From an uncultured Lachnospiraceae bacterium (GTDB taxonomy: Bacteria > Bacillota > Clostridia > Lachnospirales > Lachnospiraceae), in NCBI GenBank assembly GCA_947175305.1, contig CAMWMO010000124.1:1-5855 (forward strand): DNA of 5,855 nt. Reading direction: 5' to 3'. This document shows positions 1 through 5,855 of the stretch, in pieces. Both the position numbers and the translations under genes were made by a program. The notes under the pieces are model-generated. The model was not told the DNA's origin. It was given only the letters and a program-made list of their open reading frames with translations, and did not search any database. Each line of letters starts with the position of its first letter. Position 1 is the first letter of the stretch.

Positions 1-1328
1 ATGGAGATTCTCCTTATCAGTCTTTTTCTACCTTTGCAGGCAATCCCTATTATATAGATTTTGAGGCGCTGATCGAAGCCGGTTATCTGACCAGGCAGGA
101 ATGTGAAAAGTATGATTTCGGCGACGATGACGCATATGTAGATTACGAAAAGATATATCTTTCCCGTTTTAAGGTGCTTAAGAGCGCCTATAAGAACAGT
201 CATATAGAAAAAGAGGAGGCGTACCGCCAGTTTGTGGAGGAGAATGCCTACTGGCTGGAGGACTACGCGCTCTATATGGCGGTGAAGAACGCTTTTGGAG
301 GCAAGAGCTGGAGCGAATGGGATGAGGATATCAAGCTGAGAAAACCGGCTGCCATGAAGCAGTATCGCGAGAAGTATGCGGAGGAGATCGGCTTCTATCA
401 GTTCCAGCAGTATCTGTTTGCGAAGCAGTGGTTTGCCCTGAAAGAGTATGCGAATGAGAAGAAGATTCAGATCATCGGTGATATCCCGATCTATGTGGCC
501 TTTGACAGTTCGGACACCTGGGCGAATCCGGAGCTTTTCCAGCTGGATAAGACTCTGACGCCCACAGCGGTGGCAGGCTGTCCGCCCGATGCGTTCTCGG
601 CTACGGGACAGCTGTGGGGGAATCCGCTTTACCGCTGGGATTACCATAAAGAGACGGACTATGCATGGTGGATGAAACGGATCGGTTACTGCTATAAGCT
701 CTATGATGTGGTGCGGATCGATCATTTCAGAGGGTTTGATGAGTATTATTCCATTCCCTACGGAGATCCCACGGCAGAGTTTGGCCATTGGGAAAAGGGC
801 CCAGGCTATGATATCTTTAAGACCATGAAGGCGAAACTCGGCAACAAGGCCGTGATCGCGGAGGATCTCGGATTTTTGACTGATTCGGTCATTAAACTGG
901 TAAAGAAGACCGGGTATCCGGGCATGAAGATATTGCAGTTTGCTTTTGATTCCAGAGAGGAGAGCGATTATCTGCCTCACAATTACACGGCTAACAGCAT
1001 TGTCTACACGGGAACCCATGACAATGATACGACGATGGGCTGGTATGAGAAGCTGAAGCGCAAGGATCGGGCTTTTGCAAAGCGTTATCTGCATATCACG
1101 GCCAGGAAGGATATCCAGTGGGAGTTTATCAGGGCGGCAATGGCCAGTGTGTCTGAAACCTGTGTGATCCCTATGCAGGATTATCTGGGACTTGGCACAG
1201 AGGCGCGGACGAACATGCCGTCCACGCTGGGAACGAACTGGAAGTGGAGGATGCTGCCCGGACAGTTCACGGAGGAGCTGGCGGAGCGAATCCTGGAGAT
1301 GACTAAGCTCTACGCAAGAGCAAGGTGA
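1..1328 (+). CDS. malQ: 4-alpha-glucanotransferase (amylomaltase, GH77), 5'-partial
   Basis: Cytoplasmic disproportionating enzyme that moves alpha-1,4-glucan segments between maltodextrins and releases glucose; it works with a maltodextrin phosphorylase in maltose/glycogen use. The frame is open from the left edge (first full codon at 3) to TGA at 1326, giving 441 visible residues. GH77 signatures seen, numbered from the first full codon: DSPYQSFSTFAGNP near the start, DIPIYVAFDSSDTW at 160-173, GCPPDAFSATGQLWGNPLYRW at about 192-212, RIDHFRGF with the presumed nucleophile Asp240, AEDLG with the acid/base Glu287, and THDND with the third catalytic Asp340. The spacings of 47 and 53 residues are close to those of Thermus amylomaltase (D293, E340, D395), so about 50 N-terminal residues are missing. 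This is a window-edge cut, not a broken gene. A GTG at 174 is an internal Val, not the start, because the conserved N-terminal motifs precede it. lacI follows after 29 bases, probably in the same operon. Confidence 0.96.
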   Translation, partial: GDSPYQSFSTFAGNPYYIDFEALIEAGYLTRQECEKYDFGDDDAYVDYEKIYLSRFKVLKSAYKNSHIEKEEAYRQFVEENAYWLEDYALYMAVKNAFGGKSWSEWDEDIKLRKPAAMKQYREKYAEEIGFYQFQQYLFAKQWFALKEYANEKKIQIIGDIPIYVAFDSSDTWANPELFQLDKTLTPTAVAGCPPDAFSATGQLWGNPLYRWDYHKETDYAWWMKRIGYCYKLYDVVRIDHFRGFDEYYSIPYGDPTAEFGHWEKGPGYDIFKTMKAKLGNKAVIAEDLGFLTDSVIKLVKKTGYPGMKILQFAFDSREESDYLPHNYTANSIVYTGTHDNDTTMGWYEKLKRKDRAFAKRYLHITARKDIQWEFIRAAMASVSETCVIPMQDYLGLGTEARTNMPSTLGTNWKWRMLPGQFTEELAERILEMTKLYARAR

Positions 1329-1357
1329 GTGGGAAGCGATACATGAGGTGTGTGTAA

Positions 1358-2386
1358 ATGGCGGAGATAACGATCAAGGATATAGCGAAACAGTGTGGCG
1401 TGGGCATCAGTACGGTCTCACGGGCGCTCAATAATCATCCGGATATCAATCCGGCGACCCGCAAAAAGATTCTGGAGGTGATTGAGGAGACAGGCTTTAT
1501 CCCGAACAACAGCGCCAGAAACCTGAAGCGGACGGACGCCAAATGTATTGCGGTACTGGTAAAAGGTATCACGAACCCGCTGTTCAGCAGTATGATCAAG
1601 ATCATTGAGGAGGAGACGCAGCGGAGCCGGTATGCATTGGTGCTTCGGCATGTGGAGGAGCAGGAGGACGAGATCGATGTGGCGCTTGAGCTGGAGAAGG
1701 AGAAGCGGCTCCGGGGTATCGTATTTCTGGGCGGTTTATTTGAACACCCGGAAGAAAAGCTCAGAAAGCTGAAGGTCCCCTTTATTTTCAGTACCATAGG
1801 AGTGAATATTTCGGATCAGTTCCATAAGGTGGAGTTTTCCAATATTGCAGTGGATGACAGGCTGGAAAGCGCAAAAATAACGGAGTATCTGTTAGGACTT
1901 GGACATAGAAAGATCGCCTTGATCACGGAGAAGAACGGGCCGATCGGAGGGCTGCGCATGGAGGGCTACAGACAGGCTTTCGCCCAGAGGGGACTGCCTG
2001 TGGAGGAGGATCTGATCTGCTATGTGCAGGAGGATATGGATCACTATTCTATGGAAAATGGCTATCTGACGGTGAAGACACTTTTAGAGTCGGAACGCGA
2101 AGTGACAGCGATCTATGCTGTCTCAGACTTGCTGGCGATTGGTGCATGCCGAGCGGTGTTGGAGGCGGGAAAGAGGATTCCTGAGGACATCTCAGTGGCC
2201 GGGTATGACGGCATCGAGATGGGAGAGTATTATAATCCTAAGCTCACCACCATCAAACAGCCGGTGGAGGAGATCGCCAAAAAGACCATACGTCTTTTGT
2301 TAGATGTGATCGCGGAACGGGAAGAACCCCAGCAGATCGTGTTCCCGGCGGAGCTCGTAGTGCGGGAGTCCACCGGGCCGTGTTGA
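1358..2386 (+). CDS. LacI-family transcriptional regulator, probably of maltodextrin/glucan genes
   Basis: Sugar-responsive DNA-binding protein of 342 residues, the usual full length for the family. The N-terminal helix-turn-helix covers residues 4-26 (ITIKDIAKQCGV, then GISTVSRALNN as the recognition helix). The hinge helix lies at about 49-59 and has Leu56 at the place of the minor-groove-inserting leucine of E. coli LacI. Residues 62-340 form the periplasmic-binding-protein-like effector domain, with NPLFSSMIKIIEEE (73-86), VDD (165-167), LGHRKIALIT (181-190), SDLLAIGACRA (256-266) and the hallmark ISVAGYDGIEMGEYYNPKLTTI (278-299). The ATG has a GAGGTG ribosome site at 1345-1350, 7 bases upstream. 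The 29-base gap after malQ leaves little room for a separate promoter, so cotranscription is likely. That context points to a MalR-type repressor binding maltose or a related sugar. The ligand is inferred from position only, and a CcpA-like or other sugar specificity cannot be excluded. Confidence 0.93.
   Translation: MAEITIKDIAKQCGVGISTVSRALNNHPDINPATRKKILEVIEETGFIPNNSARNLKRTDAKCIAVLVKGITNPLFSSMIKIIEEETQRSRYALVLRHVEEQEDEIDVALELEKEKRLRGIVFLGGLFEHPEEKLRKLKVPFIFSTIGVNISDQFHKVEFSNIAVDDRLESAKITEYLLGLGHRKIALITEKNGPIGGLRMEGYRQAFAQRGLPVEEDLICYVQEDMDHYSMENGYLTVKTLLESEREVTAIYAVSDLLAIGACRAVLEAGKRIPEDISVAGYDGIEMGEYYNPKLTTIKQPVEEIAKKTIRLLLDVIAEREEPQQIVFPAELVVRESTGPC
2344..2377 (-). terminator. GC-rich hairpin between convergent lacI and CYTH genes, possible transcript end
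   Basis: CCCGG at 2344-2348 pairs with CCGGG at 2373-2377, GGA (2350-2352) pairs with TCC (2369-2371), and CTC (2354-2356) pairs with GAG (2366-2368), leaving a 9-base loop and one bulged base. Read on the - strand, the single internal mismatch becomes a G-U wobble, so the hairpin is stronger in the AraC-CYTH transcript. There it begins 11 bases after the CYTH stop codon. No T-run follows on either strand, so it is not a classical intrinsic terminator. It also encodes the last residues of LacI, so the pairing may be chance in GC-rich coding DNA. Confidence 0.25.
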
Positions 2387-2388
2387 TC

Positions 2389-2895
2389 TTAAAGAAATGT
2401 TCGTTTGCTAAGGTTAGAATTATGATAGGCAGGATCGTTTGTAACGTCTTGACTGAACCAGTCGAGAGGGAGAAACGCTTCTGCCGTTTCTTTATCCGGG
2501 AATTCTACCTCTGCGATGATCAAAGGCGCGAAGGGTGGTTCAAAAATATCCAGTTCCACAGATAGACTTACCTGGTCAACAGAAAATTCGGTTGATGACA
2601 ACTGCGTCATATTGAATTGCGGATTGAGAATCGGTATGACGTAGCGTTTTTTTGAGATCACATTTCCGTCCGCCTTTTCCCGCAGATGGTAGTAGGAAGC
2701 CTCGTTTAAAGGGAGATTGTACTCCTCTCTGGCGAGGAGTCCCTTCCCCTTATAGGTCAGGTAGAAGGTATCGTCCTCTCTGCGGATTCTGACAACCGGG
2801 TCAGTGTTGAGATAGGCCTGCTCAATGATATGGCAGGGGTAGGATTCCAGATTTTCGGGCAGTCTTGATATGGTAAATTTGCGTTCGATTTCCAT
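2389..2895 (-). CDS. CYTH domain protein, probable inorganic triphosphatase (triphosphate tunnel family)
   Basis: Small cytoplasmic protein of 168 residues with the CYTH fold, an eight-stranded tunnel that holds a triphosphate group and metal ions. Signature residues in order: the N-terminal ExExK motif (E2, E4, K6 in MEIERKF), PVVRIRRE (R36, R38), LTYKGKG (K49), REEYNLPL (E57/E58), KKR (82-84), VELD (E114, D116), AEVEF (E129, E131), and a C-terminal DVTNDPAYHNSNLSK tail. Bacterial proteins of this short type, such as the Clostridium thermocellum enzyme, hydrolyse tripolyphosphate, so that is the best guess. Thiamine triphosphatase or nucleotide activity is possible. The stretch at about 90-111 between the KKR and VELD strands looks longer than in simple members. 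The start at 2895 is set by the MEIERKF motif and the ribosome site just upstream; the frame stays open 34 codons further but only into the AraC gene. It lies 16 bases downstream of the AraC gene, probably in one transcript. Confidence 0.88.
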   Translation of the reverse strand: MEIERKFTISRLPENLESYPCHIIEQAYLNTDPVVRIRREDDTFYLTYKGKGLLAREEYNLPLNEASYYHLREKADGNVISKKRYVIPILNPQFNMTQLSSTEFSVDQVSLSVELDIFEPPFAPLIIAEVEFPDKETAEAFLPLDWFSQDVTNDPAYHNSNLSKRTFL

Positions 2896-2900
2896 GAGGG

Positions 2901-2907
2901 CTCCTTT
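2901..2907 (-). promoter_or_regulatory. Ribosome binding site that fixes the CYTH start
   Basis: AAAGGAG on the - strand lies 5 bases before the ATG at 2895 and entirely within the 16-base gap after the AraC stop codon. It supports the short 168-residue start over the longer in-frame ATG inside the AraC gene, and shows that CYTH can be translated independently from a shared message. Confidence 0.75.
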
Positions 2908-2911
2908 CTGG

Positions 2912-3658
2912 TTATTTTCCCCATTCGATGTGACGAAATTCCCTGTTTCTATACTCCTTTGGACTTGTATTATAATACTTTCTGAATGTTTTTGCAAAAT
3001 GGCTGTAGCTGGAAAAATTAAGAAGATCGGATATCTCGGTGAGAGAATAATCAGAGTACTTCAGCATATTTTCAGCGGCATCCATGCGCTTACGGATGAC
3101 ATACTCGGTGATGCTTACGCCTGTCTCACGTTTAAAGAGTACGGACAGATAGGATTGATTCAGGTTGACTTTTTCTGCGAGCACAGCGCAGCTGATATTC
3201 TCGTGAAGATGGTAATGAATATAGTCCATGCAGAGAATGACGTTTTTGGAATAAACAGATTCCTTTTTAGCGGCTGCGACGGCTTTTGTAAAATATGTTA
3301 TCATTTCTCGCTGAAGTTCGTACAATTCTTCGACCGATTTGGCCTTGTCATATTTCTGTATATACAGATCACTTGCCGTATAAGCTTTTTCAGAATCCAT
3401 ACCGCCTTCTATAGAAAAACGTGTTACTAAAGTGATGTTACAAATACATTGATATCGCAGGTTTTTAACCGGATTATCTGATAAATGTCCGATATCGGCT
3501 GCGCGGATTCTCTTCACGCTCTCGTCAATAGATCTCATATCTCCGTTTTTCAGGTATTCATACTGCTGCATTTCTTCATCGTACTTGTGATGGCGAAACC
3601 CGTTCTCCCTGTTGAGAAATTCCAGATATGCAAGTTTTTTATGGATAGCTTCCTTCAT
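2912..3658 (-). CDS. AraC-family transcriptional regulator
   Basis: DNA-binding regulator of 248 residues. The C-terminal AraC/XylS domain covers about 140-240, with two helix-turn-helix units: the first at about 155-178 (ISCAVLAEKVNLNQSYLSVLF) and the second at about 205-228 (SLTEISDLLNFSSYSHFAKTF), followed by the conserved TSPKEYR. The N-terminal part (1-135) is an all-helical region with NPVKNLRYQCICNITLVTR and IEGGMDSEKAYTASDLYI, a type I recognise from clostridial AraC proteins; its ligand is unknown. There are no membrane segments, so it acts in the cytoplasm. The ATG at 3658 has GAAGGTGG at 3663-3670 as ribosome site. It is divergent from the MATE pump gene across a 137-base control region, so the pump is its likely target together with itself. 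CYTH follows 16 bases downstream on the same strand. Its sampled GC (about 40%) is well below that of lacI. Confidence 0.92.
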   Translation of the reverse strand: MKEAIHKKLAYLEFLNRENGFRHHKYDEEMQQYEYLKNGDMRSIDESVKRIRAADIGHLSDNPVKNLRYQCICNITLVTRFSIEGGMDSEKAYTASDLYIQKYDKAKSVEELYELQREMITYFTKAVAAAKKESVYSKNVILCMDYIHYHLHENISCAVLAEKVNLNQSYLSVLFKRETGVSITEYVIRKRMDAAENMLKYSDYSLTEISDLLNFSSYSHFAKTFRKYYNTSPKEYRNREFRHIEWGK

Positions 3659-3686
3659 TTTACCACCTTCTTAATCTAAAATTAAA

Positions 3687-3716
3687 ATTGTAACAATAAA
3701 AGTGACGAGAAAACAA
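3687..3716 (-). promoter_or_regulatory. Candidate sigma-A promoter of the AraC-CYTH transcript
   Basis: On the - strand, TTGTTT (3716-3711) and TACAAT (3692-3687, 5/6 to TATAAT) are separated by 18 bases. The -10 box ends 28 bases before the AraC start codon, giving a short leader that contains the ribosome site. Both boxes overlap the direct repeat at 3692-3724, which would suit autoregulation. Confidence 0.5.
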
Positions 3717-3724
3717 TATAAATG
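3692..3724. repeat. 13-base direct repeat, 20-base period: candidate AraC-protein operator
   Basis: AACAATAAAAGTG (3692-3704) and AACAATATAAATG (3712-3724) match at 11 of 13 positions, and their starts are exactly 20 bases apart. That is about two helical turns, so both copies face the same side of the DNA. AraC-family proteins typically bind tandem direct half-sites with about this spacing. The pair covers the candidate AraC promoter and ends just before the weak -35 region of the MATE gene, a position suited to repressing one direction and activating the other. The region is AT-rich, so chance similarity must be discounted. Confidence 0.45.
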
Positions 3725-3729
3725 TTTTC
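3709..3729. repeat. Perfect 7-bp inverted repeat in the divergent control region
   Basis: GAAAACA (3709-3715) and TGTTTTC (3723-3729) are perfect inverted copies around a 7-base AT-only centre. The 21-base palindrome overlaps the second copy of the direct repeat and lies between the two divergent promoters. It could be a site for a dimeric repressor, an alternative reading of the same operator, or chance in AT-rich DNA. Confidence 0.3.
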
Positions 3730-3754
3730 CTTTTCTCTTGCTGCGTAATATAGT
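3725..3754 (+). promoter_or_regulatory. Candidate weak promoter of the MATE gene
   Basis: TATAGT at 3749-3754 is a 5/6 match to the -10 consensus. About 17-18 bases upstream only poor -35 matches are found (TTTTCC at 3725-3730). A good -10 with a poor -35 is typical of activator-dependent promoters, and the candidate AraC-type direct repeat ends at 3724, directly against it. The predicted leader would be about 35 bases. Confidence 0.35.
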
Positions 3755-3782
3755 ATCCCTAACAAATCCACACACGCACAAT

Positions 3783-3789
3783 AGGAGGT
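3783..3789 (+). promoter_or_regulatory. Strong ribosome binding site of the MATE gene
   Basis: AGGAGGT lies 6 bases before the ATG at 3796 and is a near-perfect complement to the 16S rRNA tail. It fixes the MATE start and suggests efficient translation once the gene is transcribed. Confidence 0.85.
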
Positions 3790-3795
3790 AATATT

Positions 3796-5127
3796 ATGAA
3801 GCAAACATCAATGAACATGACAGAAGGCAGCATCATCAAAAAAATGCTGGGCTTTGCTATACCTGTACTGATCGGTAATATTTTTCAGCAGATGTACAAT
3901 ATAGTAGATACTGCGGTCATAGGCAATGTTCTGGGTGACAATGCGTTGGCCTCCATTGGCGCAGCCGCGCCCGTATACGCGCTTATGATAAATTTTACCG
4001 AAGGTATGACGAACGGCTTTGCAGTTGTTGTGGCCCGCTTTTTCGGTGCAGGAGATAAACAGACCATGAAAAGGGCGGTTTCATTGACTTACATCCTCTC
4101 TGCGATTATGGCTGTGGTATTGACACTTGTCAGCGTGAGCGCGATCAACCCGCTTTTGGTTCTGCTTAAAACGCCTGAAAATATCATAAGTGATACAAGT
4201 GGTTATATGAAAATCATTCTCGCGTTTCTCACCGTCACGGTTGCCTACAATATGCTGGCAGGTATGATGAGAGCGATAGGAAACAGCAGAGTTCCTCTGT
4301 ATTTCCTGATGGTTTCTACATTTGCAAACATAGGACTGGATATTCTCTTTGTAAAGGGCTTCTCTATGGGAATTCCAGGCGCAGCATATGCCACAGTCAT
4401 TGCACAGGGAGTTTCTGCCGTATTATGTTTGATTTATTGTTTCAAAAAATGCCCCGAGCTGATCTTTGGTACAAAAGAGTTTGTCTTTGAAAAGACACTC
4501 CTTCTCGAACTGATCAACACAGGTTTGGCTATGGGACTTATGGAGGCTATCGTTTACATAGGCTCGGTAATCATGCAAGGTGCAGTTAATTCGTTCGGAA
4601 CGGTCACGATAGCCGCCCATACCGCAGCGAGAAAGATACATGATGTATTCACGCTGCCTATTGGTACAATCGCAATGGCGGCATCGACTTTTGCAAGTCA
4701 GAATTATGGGGCGGAAAAGATGGACAGAGTAAAAAAAGGACTGCGCTATAGTATATTTATCTCATTTGCCTGGAGCGCATTTGCGCTGATCGTTATGCTG
4801 CTGTTCCGCCGGTTGATGATTCAGGGTCTGACAGGCACGGCCAATGCCGAGGTGATCGATACCGCTTCAAAATATATGTGTTGGAACATTCCGTTTTTGT
4901 TTATTCTGAGCATTCTTCTTGTACTCCGCAACGGACTGCAGGGTGTCGGAAGAAAGATTGTGCCTATCTGCGGAAGCATCGTGGAATTAGTGATGAAGAT
5001 CGCCGCTGCTGCAATACTCGCGCCAATGCTCGGATACCTCGGGATCTGTATTTGTGAGCCGCTGATATGGGCACTCAGTTCCGTGTTGGTGATCTGGGAT
5101 TACAGGAGATTTTCCCGTACCAGATAA
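3796..5127 (+). CDS. MATE-family cation-coupled multidrug efflux protein
   Basis: Cytoplasmic membrane antiporter that exports cationic drugs or metabolites in exchange for Na+ or H+. It has 443 residues, the normal family length, with about 12 hydrophobic segments in two similar halves. Family features: FQQMYNIVDTAVIGNVLG (30-47) in the first segment with Asp38, which matches the coupling Asp of NorM-type pumps; RAIGNSRVPL (159-168); NIGLDILFV (178-186); GIPGAAYATVIAQ (192-204); ASTFASQNYGAEKMDRVKKG (296-315), the second-half counterpart; and NGLQGVGRKIVP (379-390). It starts at the ATG behind AGGAGGT and is divergent from the AraC regulator, its probable controller. Its 3' end overlaps the convergent MFS gene by 53 bases without obvious loss of the last membrane segment. 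The substrate cannot be predicted; the DinF-like and NorM-like branches are not separable by eye. Confidence 0.95.
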   Translation: MKQTSMNMTEGSIIKKMLGFAIPVLIGNIFQQMYNIVDTAVIGNVLGDNALASIGAAAPVYALMINFTEGMTNGFAVVVARFFGAGDKQTMKRAVSLTYILSAIMAVVLTLVSVSAINPLLVLLKTPENIISDTSGYMKIILAFLTVTVAYNMLAGMMRAIGNSRVPLYFLMVSTFANIGLDILFVKGFSMGIPGAAYATVIAQGVSAVLCLIYCFKKCPELIFGTKEFVFEKTLLLELINTGLAMGLMEAIVYIGSVIMQGAVNSFGTVTIAAHTAARKIHDVFTLPIGTIAMAASTFASQNYGAEKMDRVKKGLRYSIFISFAWSAFALIVMLLFRRLMIQGLTGTANAEVIDTASKYMCWNIPFLFILSILLVLRNGLQGVGRKIVPICGSIVELVMKIAAAAILAPMLGYLGICICEPLIWALSSVLVIWDYRRFSRTR

Positions 5128-5855
5128 AAAAGCAAACCAGACTCAGGCTGCAAATCCCGCTGCCGAACAAAAATGCCAGTGACAGGTTTCGTTCAGACAG
5201 GGCACCGAAGATCAGGTTTGTCCCGATTGCAATGCAGTCTACAAGCATAGCGTTTATGCTCAGCGCAGTGGCTCGTTTTTCTGTCTTGATCTGTTTGTTC
5301 TGTATTTCCGCCTGAAACGGTTGAAACAGACTGTTTGACAACCGAAGGGTCAAAATCCCGATCACGGAGGGAACAGCAGACTGGCTAAAAGCCAGTACCA
5401 TACAGGAAATAACGGCCAAACCGCAAAACAGCATAAGGGAAAACCGCATCCCGATTTTTTTCGTGACGGCAGACGAGTAAACGCCGCACAGACCAAGTAT
5501 GGTCGCTACAATATAGAGAAATCCGATCGTTGTATTTCCCAAACCGCAGCGGCTGTATTGCAGCTGATTCAGAAATACGGTAATGGTCTGATGGGTTTCG
5601 GATAAAAGCGCAACCGCTATCAAAAACAGAAGAAGACAGCGATCGCTTAATACCGCTTTTAACAGGCTTGCGAAGGATTCCTGCTGTTGCTGATTGACTT
5701 CGACCTCCTTTACTTCTGTAAGGAAGAAAGACAGAATCGCAGAAATACCATAACTGATGACCGTGAGCAAACCTGCCAGCGGATAGTCGTCTTTTACTGC
5801 TATGGAAAATACTGCGGCAGCAGCCAGCAGGCCAGCCATGCCCATGCTGTTATAG
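5075..5855 (-). CDS. Major facilitator superfamily (MFS) transporter, 5'-partial
   Basis: Membrane transporter, C-terminal two-thirds only. The frame is open to the right window edge (259 complete codons visible). The ATG at 5845 lies inside a membrane helix (YNSMGMAGLLAAAAVF), so the true start is beyond the window. I count about eight hydrophobic segments, consistent with TM5-TM12 of a 12-segment MFS protein; roughly 140 residues (TM1-4) are missing. TM5-6 are followed by a polar central loop (TEVKEVEVNQQQQESF), then the C-terminal half with QAEIQNKQIKTEKRATALSINAM before TM11, a pattern common in drug/metabolite MFS proteins of Firmicutes. The protein ends at TGA (5077-5075), and its last 16 or so residues, including the short tail after TM12, are encoded opposite the MATE 3' end. 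Substrate unknown. Being convergent with MATE, it has its own promoter outside the window. Confidence 0.88.
   Translation of the reverse strand, partial: YNSMGMAGLLAAAAVFSIAVKDDYPLAGLLTVISYGISAILSFFLTEVKEVEVNQQQQESFASLLKAVLSDRCLLLFLIAVALLSETHQTITVFLNQLQYSRCGLGNTTIGFLYIVATILGLCGVYSSAVTKKIGMRFSLMLFCGLAVISCMVLAFSQSAVPSVIGILTLRLSNSLFQPFQAEIQNKQIKTEKRATALSINAMLVDCIAIGTNLIFGALSERNLSLAFLFGSGICSLSLVCFFIWYGKISCNPRSPTRN

Noticed and set aside
1..173. malQ starting at the GTG at 174
   Set aside because: The same frame upstream encodes conserved GH77 N-terminal sequence to the window edge, so the gene is simply cut by the window.
1418..1797. Two - strand open frames opposite lacI
   Set aside because: Low-complexity Ser/Arg-rich translations antisense to a clear LacI gene; no ribosome site or family signature.
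2471..2493. AGAAACG/CGTTTCT stem followed by TTTA as a terminator for lacI
   Set aside because: A perfect 7-bp stem, but it is AT-rich with a very short T-run and lies inside CYTH coding DNA 84 bases past the lacI stop; too weak to call.
2896..2997. In-frame 34-codon N-terminal extension of the CYTH gene
   Set aside because: It runs into the AraC coding region, has no family similarity, and the MEIERKF start has its own ribosome site.
2870..3430. 186-codon open frame on the + strand opposite AraC and CYTH
   Set aside because: It is antisense to two well-supported genes, has no recognisable domain, and its composition is that of a shadow frame.
3659..3795. Small RNA, riboswitch or attenuator in the AraC/MATE intergenic region
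   Set aside because: Only 137 bases, AT-rich, fully accounted for by two promoters, repeats and ribosome sites; no structured leader visible.
4423..4641. 72-codon - strand frame inside MATE
   Set aside because: Shadow of the MATE coding strand with no domain or start signal.
5067..5315. 82-codon + strand frame at the MATE/MFS junction
   Set aside because: It lies antisense to the conserved C-terminal half of MFS and overlaps MATE; no start signal.

Overview
The window looks like chromosomal DNA of a Gram-positive, low-to-mid GC Firmicute, most likely a gut Lachnospiraceae/Clostridia-type bacterium. I infer this from the strong AGGAGG-type ribosome binding sites, the family variants present (a clostridial-type AraC regulator, a short CYTH phosphatase, MATE and MFS exporters) and the tight gene packing. 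No species can be named from sequence alone. There are six protein genes, two of them cut by the window edges, and no RNA genes, insertion sequences, CRISPR arrays or integrase genes that I can see.

Left part (1-2386, + strand): the 3' nine-tenths of malQ (4-alpha-glucanotransferase, GH77) is followed after 29 bases by a complete LacI-family repressor. They read as the tail of a maltodextrin/glycogen-use operon that carries its own sugar-responsive regulator.

Middle part (2389-3658, - strand): an AraC-family regulator is followed 16 bases later by a CYTH/triphosphate tunnel phosphatase. These two probably share a transcript. That transcript runs head-on into lacI, and only 2 bases separate the two stop codons. 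A GC-rich hairpin in the last codons of lacI may end or protect the - strand transcript.

Right part (3659-5855): a 137-base AT-rich divergent control region separates the AraC gene from a complete MATE-family efflux pump on the + strand. It holds a 13-base direct repeat (11/13 identical, copies exactly 20 bases apart), an overlapping perfect 7-bp inverted repeat and candidate promoters in both directions. This is the usual layout for an AraC protein controlling both itself and a divergent transporter. The pump gene overlaps by 53 bases, tail to tail, with an MFS transporter on the - strand whose N-terminal third lies outside the window.

Base composition changes across the window. The malQ-lacI part is GC-rich (60-65% in sampled lines), CYTH is about 50%, and AraC, MATE and MFS are about 40-43%. 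This suggests that the regulator-exporter block has a different history from the sugar genes. I found no convincing undescribed system. The most checkable novelty is the AraC-MATE operator region and its apparent coupling to a CYTH phosphatase.
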